Shown: piece by piece, positions 1 to 5,339 of the stretch | Numbering within the stretch: position 1 is the first letter of the stretch | How the letters are laid out: the number at the start of each line of letters is the position of its first letter | Source of the DNA: Pyrinomonadaceae bacterium | GTDB lineage: Bacteria; Acidobacteriota; Blastocatellia; Pyrinomonadales; Pyrinomonadaceae | Length of the DNA stretch: 11,823 nt | Assembly (NCBI GenBank): GCA_013813825.1 | Contig: JACCRA010000733.1 | Span: forward strand, 1 to 11,823 | Direction: 5' to 3' | Position numbers and translations under genes: made by a program | Notes under the pieces: model-generated | The model's input: the letters and a program-made list of their open reading frames with translations, nothing else | What the model was told of the DNA's origin: nothing | Database searches by the model: none

Positions 1-356
1 AGCGGATTGACGTTCACCACGATTGCGCCGAGCCGCAAGATAGCAAACGTCGCGATTAGATACTGCGGACAGTTCGGTAGCATAATGCCGACGCGGTCGC
101 CTTGCCGGATGCCGAGACGCGCGGCGAGCGCGGCGGCGAAGCAGTCGGTCTGCTCTTTGATTTCGCGGAAGGTCAGATTCGCGCCGAGAAAGGTCGTCGC
201 GATACTGTCGGGGATTTCGCCCGCCGCCGTCCGCAAAATTTCGTAGAGCGGGCGGCGCGGGTAATTCATGTGCGCCGGCACGCGGTAATCGTAATACTTC
301 AGCCACGGCTTCGCGGCGTAAGGGGATATGGTTTCACTCATCTGACTTTGGCTCAT
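1..356 (-). CDS. FadD-type long-chain acyl-CoA ligase, N-terminal part (runs off left edge)
   Basis: This is the first 118 codons of an AMP-forming acyl-CoA ligase. Such enzymes activate a fatty or related acid with ATP and CoA to an acyl-CoA. The visible part reads MSQSQMSETISPY, then PWLKYYDYRVPAHMNYP at about residues 17-32, LTFREI at 61-66, and GDRVGIMLPNCPQYLIATFA at 87-106, followed by LRLGAIVVNVNP. These match the N-terminal subdomain of FadD-like ligases, where a substrate entry tunnel is built around the LPN segment. The AMP-binding P-loop and other catalytic motifs lie outside the window, so activity cannot be judged. ATG at 356 gives the longest frame; ATG at 341 (MSETISPY) is an equally good start, and neither has a clear ribosome binding site. 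It lies downstream of the SDR gene on the same strand, 166 nt away, and may share its transcript. Family assignment is firm; substrate is unknown. Confidence 0.88.
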   Translation of the reverse strand, partial: MSQSQMSETISPYAAKPWLKYYDYRVPAHMNYPRRPLYEILRTAAGEIPDSIATTFLGANLTFREIKEQTDCFAAALAARLGIRQGDRVGIMLPNCPQYLIATFAILRLGAIVVNVNP

Positions 357-383
357 AATTATTAGCGTCAACGAAGACAAGAA

Positions 384-518
384 ATTTGTAGGGGCAGGGC
401 TGGTCCCTGCCCGCATCGCCCGCAAGGGCGAATGATTAGCTGACCGCGTAGTTGACAACTGATGGGTCGGCAACGCGCGTGCGCGCGGCGGGCAGGGACA
501 AGCCCTGCCCCTACAAAT
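384..518. repeat. REPIN-like element: two inverted palindromic repeats around a structured core
   Basis: Arms 384-414 and 488-518 are 31-nt inverted copies of each other with one mismatch (position 402). Each arm is itself a hairpin, GGGCAGGG and CCCTGCCC around a 5-nt loop. The core also folds: GCTGACC (439-445) pairs with GGTCGGC (465-471) with one G-T wobble, enclosing the palindrome AGTTGACAACT (450-460). Two inverted REP-like hairpins a short distance apart is the arrangement called a REPIN. It sits between two minus-strand genes, so on their transcript it could form a strong structure that limits read-through or 3' decay. That role is inference. No RAYT transposase is in the window. Confidence 0.8.
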
Positions 519-522
519 CTTC

Positions 523-1299
523 CTAAACAATCGTTCCGCCGCCATCGACGACAATAGTCTGCCCCGTCACATAATTCGACGCATCGGAAGCGAGGAAGAC
601 GACGACGCCTTTCAACTCGCCGGCGTCGCCGACGCGGGGGATCGGGTTTGTGGTCTTGATGTATTCCTCGATCTGTTCGATCACCGGATCGGCGAGGCGC
701 GAGTGGAAGAAGCCGGGTGCGACAGCGTTGACGCGAATGCCCTGCCGCCCCCAAGTGGCCGCCAACTCGCGCGTCAATCCCAACAGCCCCGCTTTGCTCG
801 CCGCGTAGCCCGCGAAACTCGGTCCCATGACGGAAGATTGCAGCCCCGCGATAGAGGCGATGTTGATGATCCGTCCGTACTCGCGCTTGAGCATCTCGCG
901 CCCGGCGGCCTGCGCGAAGAGAAACGCGCCCGTCAGGTTGATGTCGATCACTTTCTGCCACTTATCGAGCGCCATTTCTTCAGGGCGTTCGCCCCATGAC
1001 ACGCCCGCGTTGTTGACCAGAATATCGACCTTGCCGTAAGCCTCAATCGTGGCTCCGACGACACGCCCCACCTGTTCAGGATTCGTCACGTCGCAGACCA
1101 TCCCCTCGACGCGGAAGCCGCGCGCGCGCATCTCCTCGACGGTCGGCGCGAGCCACTGTTCGCGCCGCGCGCAGAGCATCACAGACGCGCCTGCCTCGGC
1201 CAAGCCTTCTGCCATCTCCTGCCCTAAACCGCGTGAGCCGCCCGTGACAATCGCCGTCCGGCCCGTGAGATCGAAAAGTTGTTTGAGTGTCGGTGCCAT
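523..1299 (-). CDS. Classical SDR-family NAD(P)-dependent oxidoreductase
   Basis: A complete 258-residue classical short-chain dehydrogenase/reductase, the usual length for FabG- and gluconate-5-dehydrogenase-like enzymes. The Rossmann glycine motif TGGSRGLG is at residues 19-26, NNAG at 96-99, and the catalytic set is Asn121, Ser149, Tyr165 and Lys169 (in YAASK). Arg45-Arg46 after the second beta strand suggest NADPH rather than NADH preference. The C-terminus VDGGGTIV is typical of the family. It reversibly oxidises or reduces a hydroxyl/carbonyl in the cytoplasm; the substrate cannot be read. ATG at 1299 gives the normal N-terminus; a TTG at 1329 would add ten residues without family support. 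No good Shine-Dalgarno precedes either. The gene is divergent from the MDR dehydrogenase and lies upstream of the acyl-CoA ligase on the same strand, so a role in acid or alcohol metabolism is plausible. Confidence 0.93.
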   Translation of the reverse strand: MAPTLKQLFDLTGRTAIVTGGSRGLGQEMAEGLAEAGASVMLCARREQWLAPTVEEMRARGFRVEGMVCDVTNPEQVGRVVGATIEAYGKVDILVNNAGVSWGERPEEMALDKWQKVIDINLTGAFLFAQAAGREMLKREYGRIINIASIAGLQSSVMGPSFAGYAASKAGLLGLTRELAATWGRQGIRVNAVAPGFFHSRLADPVIEQIEEYIKTTNPIPRVGDAGELKGVVVFLASDASNYVTGQTIVVDGGGTIV

Positions 1300-1463
1300 G
1301 ATTGATGAATAATAAATCGTCAATCGCAAATAGGAAAAGCGCGGACGCTGTTTGACTCTCTGTTGTTGTACGACGTTTGATTGCTGTGTAAAGTGGCGGC
1401 ACGTTTCTTATATCACAACAGCGGCGGATGCAAACGGGCGACACCGGAAAGGACGGGAGATCG
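1300..1463. promoter_or_regulatory. Divergent intergenic region between SDR and MDR genes
   Basis: This 164-nt gap must hold the promoters of both divergent genes and is visibly more AT-rich than the flanking coding DNA. On the plus strand TTGTAC, a 17-nt gap and TAAAGT (around 1367-1395) form a weak sigma70-like pair. On the minus strand TATTAT lies close to the SDR start. No convincing operator palindrome is visible. Individual promoter boxes are guesses; only the divergent arrangement is seen directly. Confidence 0.35.
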
Positions 1464-2492
1464 ATGAGAGCAGCCATCTTTCGCGAACACGGCGGGATCG
1501 ACAAACTTGAGATCGCTGATATTCCACAGCCCACTCCCAAAGCGGGCGAGGTCGTCGTGCGCGTGCGCGCGGCGGCGATGAATCATTTGGATTTATGGGT
1601 GCGAAAGGGCTTGCCCGGCATCGAGATACCGCTGCCGCATGTCGGCGGCTCGGACATTGCGGGCGAGGTCGCAGAACTCGGCGCAAGCATCTCGCACGTC
1701 GAGGGGGGCGCGCGTGTTGTCGTCAATCCGGGTTTGTGGTGTGGCGTCTGCGAATGGTGTCTGAAGGGTGAGCATTCTTTGTGCGTCGATTACCGGATTA
1801 TCGGCGAACACACCGACGGCGGCTTCGCGGAGTTTGTCGCCGTCCCCGCCGCGAATTGCGTTCGTATTCCTGAAAGTTTTTCGTTTGCAGAAGCCGCCGC
1901 TGTGCCGCTCGTTTTCCTGACGGCGTGGCGCGCGCTCATCACGCAGGCGAATTTGCGCGCGGGCGAGAGCGTGCTTGTTTTGGGCGCGTCGGGCGGCGTA
2001 GCGTCCGCCGCGATTCAGATCGCGAAGCTGACGGGCGCGCGCGTGTTGGCCGTCACGTCTTCGGCAGAGAAGGCAGCGCGGGCGCGCGAGCTTGGAGCCG
2101 ACGAGATCATCGACCGCACGCAGGAAGATTTCGCGAAGCAGGCTTTCAAGCTGACGAACCGGCGCGGTGTCGATGTGGTATTGGAGAACACAGGGGCAGA
2201 GACTTGGGAGGGTTCGTTGCGAGCGCTCACGCGCGGCGGGCGGCTCGTCACTTACGGCGGCACGACAGGACCAAACGGGAAGACCAACATCCCACTCCTC
2301 TTTTGGAAACAAATACATCTCATCGGCTCGACGATGGGGACGGCGGCAGAGTTCGCGCGCGTGACCGATCTCGTCTGGCAGCGGCGGCTGCGTCCGGTCG
2401 TGGATCGCGTGCTGCCACTCACGGAGATCAAGGCCGCGCACGAAGCGCTCGAAGCCGGTGAGCAGTTCGGCAAGATCGTGTTGACGCCCTGA
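1464..2492 (+). CDS. Zinc-binding MDR-family alcohol dehydrogenase / quinone oxidoreductase-like protein
   Basis: A 342-residue medium-chain dehydrogenase/reductase. The N-terminal GroES-like catalytic domain (about 1-150) carries a complete structural zinc site, Cys93, Cys96, Cys99 and Cys107. The Rossmann domain carries the nucleotide-binding segment LVLGASGGVASAAIQIA at about 171-187. The usual catalytic-zinc cysteine of the CH(T/S)D motif is replaced by Asn in MNHLDLW (39-45), and the GHE motif reads GGSD (61-64). This pattern occurs in MDR subgroups annotated as zinc-binding or quinone oxidoreductase-like, so the reaction may be reduction of an enone, quinone or aldehyde rather than classical alcohol oxidation. 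ATG at 1464 was chosen because it follows GGGAGA (1455-1460) and gives the family N-terminus MRAAIF; ATG at 1428 in the same frame adds twelve unlikely residues. It is divergent from the SDR. Confidence 0.92.
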   Translation: MRAAIFREHGGIDKLEIADIPQPTPKAGEVVVRVRAAAMNHLDLWVRKGLPGIEIPLPHVGGSDIAGEVAELGASISHVEGGARVVVNPGLWCGVCEWCLKGEHSLCVDYRIIGEHTDGGFAEFVAVPAANCVRIPESFSFAEAAAVPLVFLTAWRALITQANLRAGESVLVLGASGGVASAAIQIAKLTGARVLAVTSSAEKAARARELGADEIIDRTQEDFAKQAFKLTNRRGVDVVLENTGAETWEGSLRALTRGGRLVTYGGTTGPNGKTNIPLLFWKQIHLIGSTMGTAAEFARVTDLVWQRRLRPVVDRVLPLTEIKAAHEALEAGEQFGKIVLTP

Positions 2493-2501
2493 ATGGCTGC
2501 G

Positions 2502-2525
2502 GCGCTACCCGGCAGCGCTAATTTC
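2502..2525 (+). terminator. Weak terminator candidate after MDR gene
   Basis: Ten nt after the MDR stop codon, GCGCT (2502-2506) pairs with AGCGC (2514-2518) across a 7-nt loop, followed by a broken T-rich tail (TAATTTCTT). The stem is short and the tail is not a clean T run, so this is a suggestion only. Confidence 0.22.
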
Positions 2526-2628
2526 TTGATGGCTCGCAGGCCGGAGAATTTGTTACACTCAGATCGCCGCCCCGCCTCACACAACGTCCGTTTGCAATCC
2601 CGCAGTTGAGGAGAGTCTGTCACCCGCC

Positions 2629-2769
2629 ATGCGCCACTTAACAAATTTCGTCCGCAGTCTCAGCGGCCCGGCCTTTCTGTTCCTCGTCTCAACGCTCACG
2701 CTCACCGCCGTGCTGCTCATCTTGATGGCTTTCTCGCTCGTCAAGCCGTCGATGTTGCGTTGGTGGTAA
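2629..2769 (+). CDS. Small hypothetical single-pass membrane protein (46 aa)
   Basis: A 46-codon open frame begins MRHLTNFVRS, continues into a hydrophobic stretch rich in Phe, Leu, Val and Ala at about residues 14-36, and ends KPSMLRWW. The shape is a short basic N-terminus, one transmembrane helix and an aromatic end. Codon third positions in the hydrophobic part are mostly C or G, like the neighbouring real genes. GAGGAGAG (2608-2615) is a strong ribosome binding sequence but lies about 13 to 15 nt from the ATG, longer than usual. An extended -10-like TGTTACACT lies at 2551-2559. I do not recognise the family and assign no function. It sits alone between the MDR gene and a convergent SDR pseudogene. 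A chance open frame of this size is possible, but hydrophobicity, codon bias and the upstream signal together make a gene more likely than not. Confidence 0.5.
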   Translation: MRHLTNFVRSLSGPAFLFLVSTLTLTAVLLILMAFSLVKPSMLRWW

Positions 2770-2805
2770 AACCCGATGTTGACGCCGAAGCGAGCCGATA
2801 ATTTC

Positions 2806-2886
2806 AGCCGCGGATGAACGCGGATCGGCAAGAAGGTTTTGGTCTTCTCTTTTTTTATCCGCGCTGATCCGCGTTCATCCGCGGCT
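2806..2886. repeat. Perfect 21-bp inverted repeat of CCGCGGATGAACGCGGAT type
   Basis: Arm 2806-2826 is the exact reverse complement of 2866-2886, with a 39-nt middle. The right half contains three 10-nt units beginning ATCCGCG (2857, 2867, 2877), so arm and spacer share sequence. The element fills the space between the small plus-strand frame and the 3' end of the minus-strand SDR pseudogene. It looks like a dispersed intergenic repeat and, at a convergent junction, may help end transcription from both sides; that role is inferred. Confidence 0.82.
2831..2856 (+). terminator. Possible intrinsic terminator inside the repeat spacer
   Basis: AGAAG (2831-2835) pairs with CTTCT (2844-2848) over an 8-nt loop and is followed by seven T residues (2850-2856). 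The stem is short and AT/GA-rich, so by itself it is weak, but the T run is the clearest in the region and would suit the upstream plus-strand gene(s). Confidence 0.35.
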
Positions 2887-2902
2887 TATTCTTCCCGTTC
2901 GG

Positions 2903-3722
2903 TCAGATGAAAAAGTCCGGCAACAACTCCGCGCCCGGAGAGACGGCATACTGCTCGAAGTCTGTGACGCCCGCCGCGCGCAGCACGTCTTCGTCGATGA
3001 AGAAATTGCCGGTCGTCTCGCGGCTCGGTCGGATCAGGATGTAATGCGCGGCATCAGCCATGATCTCCGGTCGGCGCGAACGGCGGATCACTTCTTCGCC
3101 GCCGAGTAGATTGCGGACGGCGGCGGTCGCGATCACCGTCTTCGGCCACAGCGCATTGACCGCGACGCCGCGCTCGCGGAACTCTCCGGCCATGCCTAGC
3201 ACGCACATGCTCATCCCATATTTCGCCATCGTGTAGGCGACATGGCGCGAACCATTTCATTTCCATGTTGAGCGGCGGCGCGAGATTCAGAATGTGCGGA
3301 TTCCCGGCTTTGAGCAGATGCGGCAAGCACGCTTGTGAACAGAGGAAGGTCCCGCGCGTGTTGATCGAGTGCATCAAGTCGTAACGCTTCATCGGCGTCT
3401 TGAGCGTGCCGGTCAAGCTGATCGCGCTCGCGTTGTTGACCAGTACGTCAATGCCGCCGAATTGCGCGACCGCCTGCGCGATTGCCGCTTGCACTTGTTC
3501 CTCGAAACGGATGTCCACCGCGCACGCGAGAGCTTTGCCGCCCGCCGCCTCGATCTCTTCCGCCGCCATGTGGATCGTGCCTTCAAGTTTATCTTGCGGC
3601 GCGACGGTCTTCGCCGCGACGACGATGTTGGCTCCGTCGCGCGCCGCCCGCAAAGCAATCGCTTTGCCGATCCCGCGACTCGCGCCCGTGATGAACAGCG
3701 TCTTGCCTGAGAGTGTGTCCAT
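2903..3722 (-). pseudogene. HSDL2-like SDR oxidoreductase, frameshifted
   Basis: Read across one frame change this is a full-length, about 273-residue SDR of the HSDL2-like group (relatives of hydroxysteroid dehydrogenase-like protein 2, linked to fatty-acid metabolism in eukaryotes). The first frame starts at 3722 after AGGA (7-nt spacing), with TGASRGIG at 12-19, NNASAISLT at 96-104, NTRGT at 121-125, and reads well to WFAP (157-160). The sequence then leaves frame. The other frame picks up with AYTMAKYGMSM, including the catalytic Tyr-x3-Lys, and continues through VAVNALWPKT to NFFIDEDVLRAAGVTDFEQY and the stop at 2903. The break is at about 3243-3245 and is explained by loss of two bases, where HVAYT is expected after WFAP. 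In addition the position expected to be the catalytic Ser (NLSPPLN in relatives) is Ala148. Either the gene is decaying or the frameshift is a sequencing error; the Ala codon would remain unusual in both cases. Confidence 0.85.
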
Positions 3723-3783
3723 ATGAGAGTCCTCGTGTTTGTGATGTCAAGCAAGCCTCCGCTTGTGCCGGAGAGCAGAGCTA

Positions 3784-3802
3784 TGTACAGTAAAGCTGTA
3801 CA
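3784..3802. promoter_or_regulatory. Paired TGTACA operator of the YefM/YoeB-type module
   Basis: TGTACAG (3784-3790) and CTGTACA (3796-3802) form a perfect 7-bp inverted repeat around TAAAG. Each half contains the palindromic hexamer TGTACA, centres 13 bp apart. TGTACA cores in paired palindromes are the known binding sites of YefM-YoeB in E. coli operators. The site lies 24 nt before the antitoxin ATG, and a weak promoter (TTGTGC at 3763-3768, 17-nt gap, TACAGT at 3786-3791) overlaps it, which would fit autorepression. It could also affect the divergent SDR. Confidence 0.78.
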
Positions 3803-3826
3803 TGAAATTCAGTCGGAGATATTGTC

Positions 3827-4114
3827 ATGCCTAACCAGACTTCTTACACAAAAGCCCGCGCTAATCTAGCCAAGCTCTGCCAGCAAGTCACGGCCAATCG
3901 CGAGATCATCATCATCAACCGGCGCGGCGCAGAGGACGTGGCGTTGGTGGCCGCCGACGAATTGTCTGGCTTGCTGGAGACGGCGCATTTACTCCGCTCG
4001 CCGGAGAATGCGCGGCGTCTTTTAACGACGCTCAGGCGCGCCCAAGCTCGCACCGGCAAGCCGCAATCCGTTAAGCAGTTGCGGCGGGAGGTCGGGCTTG
4101 ACGCGGAAGACTAA
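3827..4114 (+). CDS. yefM: YefM/Phd-type antitoxin
   Basis: A 95-residue antitoxin of the Phd/YefM superfamily. The N-terminal half (NQTSYTKARANLAKLCQQVT, then REIIIINRRGAEDVALVAAD) is the dimeric DNA-binding fold with its typical strand pattern, and the following segment EETAHLLRSPEN-like (here LETAHLLRSPENARRLL, about 50-66) is the region that leads into the toxin-binding tail. It should neutralise the downstream toxin by covering its active site and, with it, repress the operon at the TGTACA operator just upstream. GGAG (3815-3818) stands 8 nt before the ATG. The coding end overlaps the toxin start by 17 nt. The length is normal for the family. Toxin pairing and operator agree, so the call is firm. 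Confidence 0.92.
   Translation: MPNQTSYTKARANLAKLCQQVTANREIIIINRRGAEDVALVAADELSGLLETAHLLRSPENARRLLTTLRRAQARTGKPQSVKQLRREVGLDAED
4086..4091 (+). promoter_or_regulatory. Ribosome binding site that fixes the toxin TTG start
   Basis: GGGAGG inside the 3' end of the antitoxin gene lies 6 nt before TTG at 4098. No ATG or GTG gives a better start before the conserved toxin core, so this site supports the TTG. Placement within the antitoxin frame suggests translational coupling. Confidence 0.65.
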
Positions 4115-4394
4115 AGAACGCCAGCCACCGGAAGCGCGGCGCGAGGCCATCTTTCACCCGGAGTTCCGCCAAGACTTACGCTATTGGGTGGAGACGGATC
4201 GCAAAATCGCCGTGCGCGCCTTCGATCTGATCGAAGCTGTCATGCGCGATCCGTTCGCCGGAATAGGCAAACCGGAGCCGTTGAAGTATCTCGTGTCGGG
4301 CGCATGGTCGCGCCGCCTCACGCAAGAGCATCGAATCGTGTATCTCGTCAGTGCCACGCGCATCGACTTTTTGCAAGCACGTTATCACTACTGA
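4098..4394 (+). CDS. yoeB: YoeB/Txe-family mRNA interferase toxin
   Basis: A 98-residue RelE-superfamily toxin of the YoeB/Txe type, a ribosome-dependent endoribonuclease that cleaves mRNA during translation. The core matches E. coli YoeB closely: YWVETD (29-34), GKPEPLKYL (57-65), WSRRLTQEHRIVY (70-82) and the terminal ARYHY. Residues equivalent to YoeB Glu46, Arg65, His83 and Tyr84 are Glu60, Arg79, His97 and Tyr98, so the catalytic set is complete and the toxin looks intact. The N-terminus is about 15 residues longer than E. coli YoeB and basic (MTRKTKERQPPEARRE). The start is TTG, which together with the 17-nt overlap with the antitoxin would keep toxin output below antitoxin output. It ends 27 nt from the convergent hydrolase gene, with no clear terminator between. 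Confidence 0.93.
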   Translation: MTRKTKERQPPEARREAIFHPEFRQDLRYWVETDRKIAVRAFDLIEAVMRDPFAGIGKPEPLKYLVSGAWSRRLTQEHRIVYLVSATRIDFLQARYHY

Positions 4395-4421
4395 CTGCCG
4401 CCGCCTGCTTCCGCCAAAGTC

Positions 4422-5102
4422 TCAAACAGCTTTTTGGCCGAGCCTCTCGCTCAACCACGCGCGGATGTCTTGCAGGCTCTCCATCGAGACTTGATGCGCC
4501 ATCGGATATTCGCGGTAGGTCAGTTCGATGGGCAACTCCGCGAGAAACTCTCGCGCTTCGCGGGCGAAGTCGATAGGGATCACGAAATCATCCGTGCCGT
4601 GTGCGAGAAAGATGGGCAAGCCCGCCAAGTCTTCGGGCGCGGCGAGGTGTGCGATGGCCGACGTTGGCAACCGCCCACTTAATGCCACGACGCCCGCCAC
4701 TTTTTGTGGATGCGTCAGTGCAATCGACAGGCTCATCATCGCGCCCTGACTGAAGCCCGCCAGATAAATACCTGCACCGCCCGTTTGATACTTTTCAGCT
4801 AACTCGTCGATGAAGCGCAAGAGCAATTGATAACTCTGCTCGGCCTGCGCGAGATCGCCGACGAGACCTTGCGGCGTGTACTCGATATTGAACCAACCGT
4901 AAGCCATTGGTCCCAACGCGAGCGGCGCACGCGCGCTGACGATCAGGAAACGCTCGTCCAAGTAGGGTGCGAGACCGTAGAGATCATCCTCGTTGCTGCC
5001 GATGCCATGCAGCAATAACAAGAGCGGCGGCTGTCTGCCGGCAGCGCTCGCGGTTTGCGGCGGGCGCACGCGATAGACGAGTGAGAGATCAGCGTCGTTC
5101 AT
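4422..5102 (-). CDS. Alpha/beta hydrolase of the phospholipase/carboxylesterase family
   Basis: A 226-residue cytoplasmic esterase of the Abhydrolase_2 type (acyl-protein thioesterase / carboxylesterase group), normal length. The oxyanion-side motif LLHGIGSNEDD is at 31-40, the nucleophile elbow GFSQG at 116-120 (Ser118), the acid in HGTDDFVIP (Asp172 by family pattern) and the catalytic His203 in YPMAHQVSMES. No signal peptide is visible. It would hydrolyse a short- to medium-chain carboxylic or thio-ester; the natural substrate is unknown. ATG at 5102 was chosen because AGGGGA lies 7 nt upstream and the family N-terminus begins here; the same frame stays open to 5252, but the extra 50 residues are arginine-rich and have no family support. 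It is convergent with the toxin and divergent from the TetR gene. Confidence 0.93.
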   Translation of the reverse strand: MNDADLSLVYRVRPPQTASAAGRQPPLLLLLHGIGSNEDDLYGLAPYLDERFLIVSARAPLALGPMAYGWFNIEYTPQGLVGDLAQAEQSYQLLLRFIDELAEKYQTGGAGIYLAGFSQGAMMSLSIALTHPQKVAGVVALSGRLPTSAIAHLAAPEDLAGLPIFLAHGTDDFVIPIDFAREAREFLAELPIELTYREYPMAHQVSMESLQDIRAWLSERLGQKAV

Positions 5103-5245
5103 TCGTTGGTCCCCTATCAGACATGATATTGAAGTCGCCTCCAGATGAGCTGATAACTTAGCACGCCATTGTCGGCCCGGCATAACTCGCTCGGCCCACT
5201 CGTTTGCGTCAGGCCCGGCGCGCCGCAACGCGCGCGCACGCGCTC

Positions 5246-5273
5246 TTGACAAGATTTATCCGTTCATAGTAAT
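5246..5273 (+). promoter_or_regulatory. Sigma70-type promoter of the TetR gene
   Basis: A perfect -35 hexamer TTGACA (5246-5251) is followed after 16 nt by AGTAAT (5268-5273), a four-of-six -10 match; TAGTAA one base earlier is an alternative. The transcription start would fall inside the palindrome at 5274-5297, about 50 nt before the TetR ATG. This is the clearest promoter in the window. Confidence 0.6.
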
Positions 5274-5297
5274 AACCGACCAGCCAGCCGGTCGGTT
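5274..5297. promoter_or_regulatory. Palindromic TetR-type operator
   Basis: AACCGACC (5274-5281) and GGTCGGTT (5290-5297) form a perfect 8-bp inverted repeat around an 8-nt GC-rich spacer. It directly abuts the -10 region of the promoter and ends 42 nt before the TetR start. Size, symmetry and placement fit an operator through which the TetR protein represses its own gene and possibly the genes that follow. The divergent esterase may also feel it, being 171 nt away. Confidence 0.7.
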
Positions 5298-5339
5298 CAC
5301 GTCACCACGTCGCAGCATAAGGAGTCAGGAGGCGCGCAA

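Noticed and set aside
7..365. Plus-strand frames at the left edge
   Set aside because: The minus strand encodes recognisable acyl-CoA ligase sequence through this stretch; the plus frames show no motif.
384..518. CRISPR-like or attachment-site reading of the repeat pair
   Set aside because: There are only two copies, in inverted orientation, with no spacer series, cas gene, integrase or tRNA nearby.
1300..1329. TTG start at 1329 for the first SDR
   Set aside because: It adds ten residues (IYYSS-type) not seen in this family; ATG at 1299 gives the usual N-terminus.
1593..2441. Minus-strand 282-codon frame opposite the MDR gene
   Set aside because: Low-quality Arg-rich translation without motifs; the plus strand has a clear MDR protein with zinc cysteines and a ribosome binding site.
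2903..3229. Treating the 3' half of the HSDL2-like SDR as a separate 108-residue gene
   Set aside because: It begins in the middle of the conserved YTMAKYGMSM active-site segment and continues the upstream fragment in another frame, so it is one broken gene.
5103..5252. N-terminal extension of the esterase up to 5252
   Set aside because: The added 50 residues are Arg/Ala-rich with no family match, and the ATG at 5102 has a well-placed AGGGGA.
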